From CAWANP01 sp963783445 (GTDB lineage: Bacteria > Chloroflexota > Anaerolineae > JAAYZQ01): a stretch of 64,000 nucleotides of DNA. The DNA lies in assembly GCA_963783445.1 (NCBI GenBank), contig CAWANP010000002.1:496001-560000 (forward strand), written 5' to 3'. The stretch's first letter is position 1; each line of letters begins with the position of its first letter. Positions 1-6,907 of this stretch are shown here, in pieces. The notes beneath the pieces are model-generated. The model saw only the letters and a list, made by a program, of their open reading frames with translations. It ran no database searches and was not told where the DNA came from. The position numbers were made by a program, and so were the translations under genes.

Positions 1-775
1 GCTGAGTGCGAGGCCGCGCCTTCTTTTTCCTGCTGGTTCTCTTGGACGCACCCTTTCGTGCCTTGGCTTTTGCCCCGAGTTCAGAAGGATCCGGCTCCTG
101 TTCCCACCAGGGTACCTCCTCTGGCTCGGGCGCCACGGCGGTTCCCTGCCGAGCGAGCCGCCAGCGGCTGAGAGCGGCCGAGGTCAGCCGGTACTGGCGC
201 TGGACCCAATACTGCAGATCGTCCCAGGACACGGGCAGCACCAAAAAGAGAGCAAGGAGCAACCCTGCTGCCAGGACAAGCGCGCCAATCAGTACACCCA
301 GCCCCTCCAACAGAAGTACTGCCAGTGCCCAGCCAACGTGGCCCCCGGCCTGGCCCAGTTGTGCCGCCTCCAAAGCTGCCTCGACACCTGAGCGAAGGAC
401 CAGCGGCATGTGGCTGGCTGCCAGAATGACCAGGAACAGCAGCTCCAGGCCAACGGCGGCCCTTGCGTCAAAAGGTAGACGGTCGCGCATATCTTGCCAT
501 AGCAGGTAGATTCCCGCCAACGCAAGTCCCAGGGCTACCAGATAGGCGCCCCAGCCAAAGAGCCGCTGCAAGGCCGTCGCCCACCAGCCCAGGATCGCAC
601 CTGACGAAACCCCAGCCAAACTGAGCAGGGTCAGAATAGCAAAGATAAGCAGCACCAGGCCGATGGCCTCGCGCTGTATGGGCCCCAGCTGGAGTTGCCC
701 ACTTGGCCATACAGCCTGTAGCCGCTGTCCAATGGATGGGCCTTTTTTGGCCTTCCTCTTGCTTTTGCTGCTCAC
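1..775 (-). CDS. ftsK: FtsK/SpoIIIE-like DNA translocase, N-terminal membrane part (cut by window edge)
   Basis: An open frame of 258 codons runs off the left edge. It starts with a lysine/arginine-rich tail (SSKSKRKAKKGPS) and has about four hydrophobic segments, including IGLVLLIFAILTLLSLAG, AYLVALGLALAGIYLL, LELLFLVILAAS and LIGALVLAAGLLLALFLVL. A basic, acidic and tryptophan-rich linker (EEVPWWEQEPDP, then KKKARPR) follows. This is the architecture of the FtsK N-terminal region: membrane anchor then variable linker, with the RecA-like motor expected beyond the edge. The start is GTG at 775, ten bases after the S1-domain gene stop, so the two are probably cotranscribed. The motor domain is not visible, so the family call rests on topology and linker. 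Confidence 0.6.
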   Translation of the reverse strand, partial: MSSKSKRKAKKGPSIGQRLQAVWPSGQLQLGPIQREAIGLVLLIFAILTLLSLAGVSSGAILGWWATALQRLFGWGAYLVALGLALAGIYLLWQDMRDRLPFDARAAVGLELLFLVILAASHMPLVLRSGVEAALEAAQLGQAGGHVGWALAVLLLEGLGVLIGALVLAAGLLLALFLVLPVSWDDLQYWVQRQYRLTSAALSRWRLARQGTAVAPEPEEVPWWEQEPDPSELGAKAKARKGASKRTSRKKKARPRTQ

Positions 776-785
776 GCTTTGATTC

Positions 786-1883
786 TCAATCTGACCGTCC
801 CGGCTCGCTGCTGTGTACCTGGCGGAGGCTCAAACCTATTCGATGCTTGGCAGTATCGACATTCAGCACCCGTGCCTGGATCACATCCCCTTCGAGGACG
901 ACGTTTCTGGGATGCATAAAGCTCCCCTCCGCCAGCTCCGAGATGTGGATAAGTCCTTCAAGTCCTTCTTCAAGGCGGACAAATGCGCCAAAGCTCACCA
1001 CATTGGTGACGATCCCCTCGACCAGTTGGCCAGCCCAGTACCGGGCTTCTACTTGAGTCCAAGGGTCTGGGCGCAATCGTTTCACGCTCAAGGCAACTCG
1101 GCCTTGAGCGGGATGCACACCCATCACCTGAACTTCAATGTCTTGGCTGGTATGCAGTACATCGCCTGGATGGCGGACTCGTTCCCACGAAATCTCAGAG
1201 ATGTGCACCAGGCCCTCGACACCCCCAAGGTCAACGAAAGCGCCAAATGTGGTCAGGTTGGTCACAATTCCCTGGCATATGTCCCCTGGCTGCAGCCTGT
1301 GCAAGATGTCCGAGGGTGAGTCCTGTTGATGGACTGCTGCCCGCTCAGAGAAGACCAATTGGTTCTGAATCGGATCCGCTTCGATGAGACGTACTGTCAG
1401 TGACTCGCCAATGCGTCCAGATAGCTCCGATACCCGGTCGTGGTGCCCATGCAGTCGCGCCACCTCTTTCAGATGGGAAGCAGGTACAAACCCCTTCAGG
1501 CCATTCCATTCTACCAGAAGACCACCACGATTGGCACCACAGATGCACAAGTCGAACACTTCACCTCGATCCAGGGCCAGCCGTGCGGCCTGCCACTGGT
1601 CCTCCTGACTTTCGTCCGGAATGGATCCTGGGCTACCCCCTCCCATTCCTGACACAATACCAAGGGGGCCAAAGATCTCCTGGGGCTCTGCTGGGGGTAC
1701 AGCCCTTGCCGCAATCTCGCCTTGCTCCAATAGAACGCGCCAATAGTCCTCGTCAAGTGCTGTCCACCAACCATGGTCGTCTGCTGGTGCCTGCCGCAGT
1801 TCCAAACTCTCCTCCAAGCCTCTCTGCTTTCTGTTTTCCCTGAGAACCACTCCTACTGGCTCTTTGCATCCAGTCCCAGACAC
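786..1883 (-). CDS. S1 RNA-binding-domain protein (ribosomal S1-like)
   Basis: A 365-residue protein with three S1 (OB-fold) domains at about 101-175, 197-267 and 283-355. Domains 2 and 3 carry the signatures TFGAFVDLGGVEGLVHISEI and SFGAFVRLEEGLEGLIHISEL. Domain 1 is divergent (GGLLVEWNGLKGFVPASHL), as in S1-like proteins whose first repeat mediates docking. The first 95 residues are low in recognisable structure. Such proteins bind single-stranded RNA and support translation initiation or RNA turnover. The start is probably GTG at 1883, only about 15 bases from the predicted transcription start; a GTG around residue 12-13 is an alternative. A consensus promoter lies directly upstream, and an ftsK-like gene follows ten bases after the stop. 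Confidence 0.85.
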   Translation of the reverse strand: MSGTGCKEPVGVVLRENRKQRGLEESLELRQAPADDHGWWTALDEDYWRVLLEQGEIAARAVPPAEPQEIFGPLGIVSGMGGGSPGSIPDESQEDQWQAARLALDRGEVFDLCICGANRGGLLVEWNGLKGFVPASHLKEVARLHGHHDRVSELSGRIGESLTVRLIEADPIQNQLVFSERAAVHQQDSPSDILHRLQPGDICQGIVTNLTTFGAFVDLGGVEGLVHISEISWERVRHPGDVLHTSQDIEVQVMGVHPAQGRVALSVKRLRPDPWTQVEARYWAGQLVEGIVTNVVSFGAFVRLEEGLEGLIHISELAEGSFMHPRNVVLEGDVIQARVLNVDTAKHRIGLSLRQVHSSEPGRSD

Positions 1884-1904
1884 TACACAAAAAGATATGA
1901 TATG

Positions 1905-1933
1905 ATTATAGGATACTCAAACTGGATTGTCAA
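1905..1933 (-). promoter_or_regulatory. Sigma-70-type promoter for the S1/ftsK-like pair
   Basis: Reading the minus strand, TTGACA (1933-1928), a 17-base spacer and TATAAT (1910-1905) form a perfect consensus promoter. The -35 lies inside the end of the upstream 7TM-GAF gene. Predicted transcription start is near 1898, leaving a very short leader. Confidence 0.75.
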
Positions 1934-3887
1934 GGTGGTTTTCCTGTACCACGACGTCGGACCTGCCATCGCCATTCGGCGGAGGCGGGTTTCCATTTTG
2001 CTCCAGGTCGGTCAGGACTCGGGCGACTTCGGTTATCGCAACACGCTGTTTGCGATAGAGGTCTGACTCGCTCATGGCCAGACGGTTGGCGACGTCCCTC
2101 ACTCTCAATCCCCGGATAAACTTGAACTCCAGAATGTTGTACAATATCCAGTCAGTGGTCGTCATCCGGCGCTCTCCCTCGGGCCGCAGGCGTTCAATGG
2201 CCTCGTGCAGCACGCTGCGGAGGGCATGCGTCGGGGGCCCACCCTGGTCCTGGAGGGAGGAGCGTACGATACGAAGACCCAGCAGGGGACTCTCTGTCAA
2301 TTTGGGGCCGCCCCAATAGTGGCTCAAGGCATCCTTGACCCACTGCTGAAACTCGGGCGCATAGACGGGGCTGTCGGCAATGACCTGCATGGGCGGCGCC
2401 CCGGCGTAGCGAGTAGCGCCTCGCCATCGTTGGAGGCGCTCGATGTCAGGCACGATGCGACGCAGTGTGTCGAATACGCTTTCCTGGAGGTAGCGATCCT
2501 CCAGAGCTTCCTGCGCTCGCCTGATGAGATGTGAAGCAACCTCCTGCTCCGAATCACTGAGGTCAGGCTCTGGCCCCAGGGCTTCTACGCCCATCACTCC
2601 CAGGAGCATGTCGCTACTCTGGCTGTGGAGCGGTACCAGCCAGAATTCGTTGCCAAGTGCAAAGTGGTTGCCCTCTTCCCGATTGCCGATGGACATGGCC
2701 ACACTGGTCAGATCGCGACTCTCCAAAAAGCCGTCAACTCGAGTTCTTTCCCCACAATGAGCTTCCAACCGGTGTTGCCCGCCAGCTAACACGGCGACAA
2801 AACCGGTCCGGACCTGCAACAGATCGCAGAGTGCGGCCAATGTGTTCTCCAGAAAGGAATGTAGGTCCCCAGTCGTGAGCAACCGCCGGTCCAAGGTCTG
2901 TATCCAGGCAATCTCTTCTCGATCTTGGCGATAGATGATGCGATCGATGAATGGTTTGAACAAGTTGATGGCAAGCTGCAATAGAACGACCACACCTACC
3001 ACTGCAAAGATGAGAACGGTGTCCCGCGGCAAACCAAGGATCTGCTGGACTTTGGGCACGGCCAGCATTGTAAAGATCACCACTGCGCCAACAAAGGGGC
3101 CTCGCAGCAGATAGTGGATGAGGCTGTGTTTGATCACCCGATCTGGAGTGAGGGCGCCAAAGTAGGCGACGCTGTATGCCATGAGCACGATCATCAACAG
3201 CACGCCGATGTTGCCGACCAGAAGCAGCGTCAAAAAGGCGTTAGGCGGCAGTGAAGCAGGCATGCTGGTGAGCAGAAGGTAAGGAAAGACCCCCAGGGCA
3301 GGAGCTACAAAGGCAAGGCCCAAATAAGTCATCCGCCGTCGCGATGCCCGGGTCAGGCAGCGGCGCCGGGCGCGAAGGATATTGGCCGCTCCCCAGGCCA
3401 CGGTTACAAAGAAATAGAGGGCAAAGACCCAGAACAGGGGTCCGGCCGCCAGATGGGAGGCGCGAGGCAAGTAAACGCCATCGGACACCAACAGATCGGT
3501 AAAGAAGACCAGCCCCAGGAATCCAATGCCTGCGGCATAGCTGAGCCCCGCGGCGATTCTCTGCCAGCGCGCTCGGACGTGAGTGGAGCGCAGCAGGGCC
3601 ACAGAGAAATGGAGATAGGCAGCCGGCACGAGGGCGATGCCGATCCATTGAAACTTGAGCCAGCGGACAGCGGCTCCCTGAGCGTCGACTTCATAGAGCG
3701 CCACGTCGCCGATGTACACGATGAGTACAAAAGCAAGGAGGGCGCAAAAGGCCCGGGCCACGGGGCTTCGGAAGTTATGGGTTAGAAGATAGACCAGAAG
3801 CGAAAAAGACGTGAGAACGATCGTGGCCGAGAGAACCTGGTTGGCCAGGGTCAGACTCCCGGTCATCAACACTGTGATGTCTGCCAT
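1917..3887 (-). CDS. Membrane sensor protein: 7TM histidine-kinase-type N-terminus, GAF domain, C-terminal helix-turn-helix-like tail
   Basis: A 656-residue protein. Residues about 10-245 hold seven hydrophobic helices in the pattern of the histidine kinase N-terminal 7TM region. A further two helices follow at about 270-315, then a helical connector (FKPFIDRIIYRQDREE) and a GAF-like domain at about 335-480. No HisKA or HATPase motifs follow. The C-terminal 180 residues end in a segment resembling a helix-turn-helix (RGLRVRDVANRLAMSESDLY, then RKQRVAITEVARVL), so the output could be DNA or protein binding rather than phosphotransfer. The tail is proline- and asparagine-rich. The ligand is unknown. 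It sits alone between the GNAT gene and the S1 operon. Confidence 0.7.
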   Translation of the reverse strand: MADITVLMTGSLTLANQVLSATIVLTSFSLLVYLLTHNFRSPVARAFCALLAFVLIVYIGDVALYEVDAQGAAVRWLKFQWIGIALVPAAYLHFSVALLRSTHVRARWQRIAAGLSYAAGIGFLGLVFFTDLLVSDGVYLPRASHLAAGPLFWVFALYFFVTVAWGAANILRARRRCLTRASRRRMTYLGLAFVAPALGVFPYLLLTSMPASLPPNAFLTLLLVGNIGVLLMIVLMAYSVAYFGALTPDRVIKHSLIHYLLRGPFVGAVVIFTMLAVPKVQQILGLPRDTVLIFAVVGVVVLLQLAINLFKPFIDRIIYRQDREEIAWIQTLDRRLLTTGDLHSFLENTLAALCDLLQVRTGFVAVLAGGQHRLEAHCGERTRVDGFLESRDLTSVAMSIGNREEGNHFALGNEFWLVPLHSQSSDMLLGVMGVEALGPEPDLSDSEQEVASHLIRRAQEALEDRYLQESVFDTLRRIVPDIERLQRWRGATRYAGAPPMQVIADSPVYAPEFQQWVKDALSHYWGGPKLTESPLLGLRIVRSSLQDQGGPPTHALRSVLHEAIERLRPEGERRMTTTDWILYNILEFKFIRGLRVRDVANRLAMSESDLYRKQRVAITEVARVLTDLEQNGNPPPPNGDGRSDVVVQENHLDNPV

Positions 3888-4033
3888 TGAGAATCAACCC
3901 CACAGCGCCCGAAGTACATAGCAGACCACGATACAGCCCCTCATCACGCTACCCAATAAAGTCCCGTCCGTTCCCAAAAGCTCGTTGCGGTGCGTATGGT
4001 GCCGCCCTGCTGCCTGGATCACCGCGAGTACCT

Positions 4034-4564
4034 TTAGCGAATCCTCTGCACGAAGAAAAGAGCGATGTCTTGGTTCGGATAGTAGTGATCGTTGAAACCG
4101 CAGAACCGGAAACCCAGTTTCTGGTATAGGCTCAGGGCTGGAAAATTCTTGGTCGTCGCCTCAAGCAAGACGGTCTTCAGACCTTGCTCCCTGGCCCACT
4201 GGCGGGCTTGACCCACCAGCGCAGCACCGATCTTCCGACGCCGATATCCCCTGTCTACAGCTAGATTGACTACCCTGCCCAATCCAAGCCACGGCTGGGT
4301 GATTATGTCGACATAACCCCTTACCTCGCCATCAACCTCGGCAACAAAGAACCCCTCGCCGCGCTGCCAATCTTCTACCAGTTGCTCGACGTCGCGGGGG
4401 TACTGGATCTGCATCCTGCGGGGCAGGCGCACGATATCAAAAGCCACACTTACCCTGAGCTTTGACCTTTGGTCATGCATCTGCCACACGTGGTCGGTCT
4501 CACAATGGGGATCCAGCGAAAGGCAAGCATTCAGATCGGCCAAGGTAGCTGGGCGGATGTCCAT
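4034..4564 (-). CDS. GNAT-family N-acetyltransferase (RimI-like)
   Basis: A 176-residue single-domain GNAT protein that would transfer an acetyl group from acetyl-CoA to an amine. The acetyl-CoA-binding motif A is VVNLAVDRGYRRRKIGAALV, with the R/Q-x-x-G-x-G/A loop as YRRRKIGAAL. The C-terminal motif B is ALSLYQKLGFRFCGFNDHYY. The NLAV and LYQKLGF signatures are close to RimI-type ribosomal-protein acetyltransferases, but the substrate cannot be told from sequence. It has its own promoter and no obvious operon partner. Confidence 0.85.
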   Translation of the reverse strand: MDIRPATLADLNACLSLDPHCETDHVWQMHDQRSKLRVSVAFDIVRLPRRMQIQYPRDVEQLVEDWQRGEGFFVAEVDGEVRGYVDIITQPWLGLGRVVNLAVDRGYRRRKIGAALVGQARQWAREQGLKTVLLEATTKNFPALSLYQKLGFRFCGFNDHYYPNQDIALFFVQRIR

Positions 4565-4648
4565 CGATTCTTAGACCCCGTGCTCTGTCCGAACCCAGTT
4601 TCGCGCATTGCTTTCCCAGGTTGGACAAGGTTCTGACATTATGACCTG

Positions 4649-4677
4649 ATTGTACCATTCTCAGCCAGAAAAGGCAA
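4649..4677 (-). promoter_or_regulatory. Promoter for the GNAT gene
   Basis: On the minus strand TTGCCT (4677-4672), 17 bases, then TACAAT (4654-4649), preceded by TGG as an extended -10. About 85 bases separate it from the GNAT start. The region between here and the hisS promoter shows no other gene. Confidence 0.6.
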
Positions 4678-4902
4678 GCGCCTGTAAGTAGGAGAAGTAG
4701 GCAGTCAGTGTGAAGTACCACCCCAAAACCTCCACGAAGGGGGCCCACCCGACCAGAATTCCCTTCCACCCAAGTACAGGTTGGAGGGCGGGGCTGGCTG
4801 CGTCACCGGGGCGTGCATTCGGGTTCTGGTTCAGAGAGCTTCTTGTGGCTACCACCTGCGTCTCTGTTCCAGCGCACAGAACCCGAGTCCAGAGACCCGA
4901 AT

Positions 4903-4931
4903 TTGGCAAAACCCTCTGCCTCTGGTATAAT
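4903..4931 (+). promoter_or_regulatory. Promoter for hisS
   Basis: TTGGCA (4903-4908), 17-base spacer, TATAAT (4926-4931), with TGG just before the -10 hexamer. The leader is only about 45 bases and shows no T-box specifier or TGGNACC-like element. Confidence 0.7.
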
Positions 4932-4983
4932 CGGTCCATCTGAATGGGAATGGGGTGTAAGGGGAAGCGATGGATTCTAGCTG

Positions 4984-6254
4984 ATGGCAACAAAGACAAC
5001 AATCAAAGCCGTAAAAGGAACCCGAGATTTCTACCCGGAGGCGATGGCCTTTCGCAACTGGCTCCACGATAAAGTGCGGGCTACCTCCAAATGGTTCGGC
5101 TACCAGGAATGGGAGGCCCCAATTCTGGAACGCCTGGACCTCTATGCAGCCAAGAGCGGTGAGGAACTGGTCAAGGAACAGTCCTTCGTCCTCACCGACC
5201 GGGGGGGCGACGAGCTGGCCTTGCGTCCCGAACTGACCCCATCCCTGGCACGGTTGGTGGCCCAGCGGCAGGCAAGCCTTATCCTGCCGGCGCGCTGGTT
5301 CTCCTTCGGTCCTTTCTGGCGCTACGAACGGCCCCAGCGAGGCCGGACCCGTGAATTCTTCCAGTGGAATATCGACATCTTGGGCGCCGAGAACCCCTGC
5401 CGCCGATGGTGAAATCGTGGCCATTGGCGCCGAGTTCCTGCGCAGCTTGGGCTTGAGCGCCAGCGAAGTGGGCATCCACGTCAATAGCCGGCGGCTGATG
5501 GAGCGGCAAGCTGGCGGAAATCGGCGTGGCGGATGAGCAGCGCGTGGACGTCTTTCACCTGATCGACCGCCGCGATCGCCTTTCCCCAGAAAAGTGGGCG
5601 GCTTGGGCCCTGGAGGCTGGTCTGTCAGAGAGCCAGCTGGCGGCCCTCAGCGACCTGTTGGCCAATGCTGAGCTGTGGCAGGAATCAGACGAGCTGCGTC
5701 AGGTCTTTGCCACGGCGGAGGCCTTTGGCGTGGCCGAGTACCTCACCTATGATGCCAGCATCGTGCGCGGCCTGGACTATTATACCGGGCCGGTCTTTGA
5801 AGCCTACGACCGGGAGCGCAGGTTTCGCGCCATCTTTGGCGGCGGCCGCTACGACAACCTGGTGGCTGACGTCGGAGGTGACCGCATCACAGGTGTGGGT
5901 TTTGCCATGGGCGACGTAATCATCGAGCTGCTGCTGGAGCGAGCTGGTAAGCGTCCTGATCTCGCCGCTACGCCCAGCCAAGTGCTGGTCACTCTTTTTG
6001 ATGCCGATCTGTACTCTCAGACGCTGGCTTTCGCCGGACGGCTACGTCAGGCGGGGATCAATGCTGAGCAGGTTCTGGAGCCCGCCCGCCTGGGCAAGCA
6101 GATCCGCTTCGCTGACCGCAAGGGCATTCCCTTTGTCGCCATCTTGGGGCCTGACGAACTGCAAGCCGGTCAAGTGGTGCTCAAGAACCTCTCGACAGGC
6201 GAACAGCAGGCGTGCTCGGAAGGGGATGCCATCGATCTGCTCTTATCTGTCTGA
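4984..6254 (+). CDS. hisS: Histidyl-tRNA synthetase, interrupted by two single-base frameshifts
   Basis: Class II aminoacyl-tRNA synthetase that charges tRNA-His. Motif 2 is RYERPQRGRTREFFQ, the HisRS-specific histidine A loop is VRGLDYYTGPVFE, and the glycine-rich motif 3 region is IFGGGRYDNL. The C-terminal 100 residues (VLVTLFDADLY onward) form the anticodon-binding domain. The frame is broken near 5396 (GAENP, then frame +2 reading AADGEIVAIG) and again near 5492 (RRLMER, then KLAEIGVADEQ). Removing one base at each restores about 422 residues, the usual family length. The gene is essential and otherwise intact, so consensus errors are more likely than inactivation. Confidence 0.9.
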
Positions 6255-6344
6255 CAGTATCGTTGGTATCAAGGCCGGATTCATTCCAACGGTTCGGACT
6301 CCAAATGAGACTGGTTTGAGCTCTGAACAGCTCTAATGCTGAGC

Positions 6345-6373
6345 TTGACAAACATCTGAAAATGGGGTATGAT
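6345..6373 (+). promoter_or_regulatory. Strong promoter upstream of candidate structured RNA
   Basis: TTGACA (6345-6350), 17 bases, TATGAT (6368-6373). It lies 90 bases after hisS and no credible reading frame follows before an intrinsic terminator at 6636-6666. Confidence 0.6.
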
Positions 6374-6379
6374 GGGTCT

Positions 6380-6666
6380 ACCTGATGTACCCCTACGATT
6401 CCAAGGAGACATCACTAGGACGTTTCTTGTGCCTTGTTCATAGAACTTGCTCCTGGTTTCTTGGTGGGTTATCTGGTACAAAGTGAGTCGTGCTGATTGA
6501 AGGCCGCTCACGAACAGTTGTGCTTGCGGGGCAGAAATGCTCCGCCCAACGTAGGTCTGTTCGGACAGGAGGGCGTGGTCGAAAGGGTTGGGGGGGCCCT
6601 TCGGCTAGCAGTAGTGTCAACCTGAACCGACAGATAGGGGTGACGCCGCCCGGTGTCACCCCTTTT
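6380..6666 (+). ncRNA. Candidate structured non-coding RNA (family not recognised)
   Basis: About 287 bases bounded by a consensus promoter and a terminator hairpin. Inside is a clean 8-bp hairpin closed by a GAAA tetraloop (stem 6526-6533 with 6538-6545, one G-U pair). A smaller hairpin lies at about 6557-6569 (CTGT/ACAG). The 5' segment TACCCCTA (6388-6395) can pair with TAGGGGTG (6635-6642), either closing the RNA like a terminal stem or competing with the terminator. I could not match tmRNA, RNase P, SRP or 6S hallmarks. It could alternatively be a riboregulatory leader of the HerA-like gene, although that gene has its own promoter. Confidence 0.45.
6636..6666 (+). terminator. Intrinsic terminator of candidate RNA
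   Basis: AGGGGTGAC (6636-6644) pairs perfectly with GTCACCCCT (6655-6663) around a 10-base loop, followed by TTT. Confidence 0.65.
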
Positions 6667-6669
6667 ACG

Positions 6670-6698
6670 TTGCCTTTTGCCCGTGTTTCTGGTATAAT
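6670..6698 (+). promoter_or_regulatory. Promoter for the HerA-like ATPase gene
   Basis: TTGCCT (6670-6675), 17 bases, TATAAT (6693-6698) with TGG before the -10, starting four bases after the terminator. The leader to the chosen ATG at 6908 is about 200 bases. Confidence 0.65.
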
Positions 6699-6907
6699 CT
6701 GCCATGCTGCTGCCTGCAGCCCGCAGCTTGCCATTCAGTGCTCAGATCCCGATCCTCTGAACGTGCAGTTACTGCCCGGAAACAGGTAGTCCATGATCTA
6801 TGTCGAGCACGGGCTCCGTTGAATTGGCAACCGAACCCAATCATGAGCGCGCGTGCTGTGGCGGATCATCCCGGATAAACAATGCAGGAGAGGAGACGAA
6901 CCCGAAC

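Noticed and set aside
4932..4983. T-box leader for hisS
   Set aside because: The leader is only about 50 bases and lacks the T-box antiterminator motif.
5390..5500. Programmed ribosomal frameshifting in hisS
   Set aside because: Two independent shifts, no slippery heptamer or stimulatory structure seen, and similar shifts occur in unrelated genes nearby.
6380..6666. tmRNA, RNase P, SRP or 6S RNA
   Set aside because: No encoded CCA or tag frame, no RNase P core motifs, no SRP helix 8 loop and no 6S central bubble could be found by eye; left as unassigned RNA.
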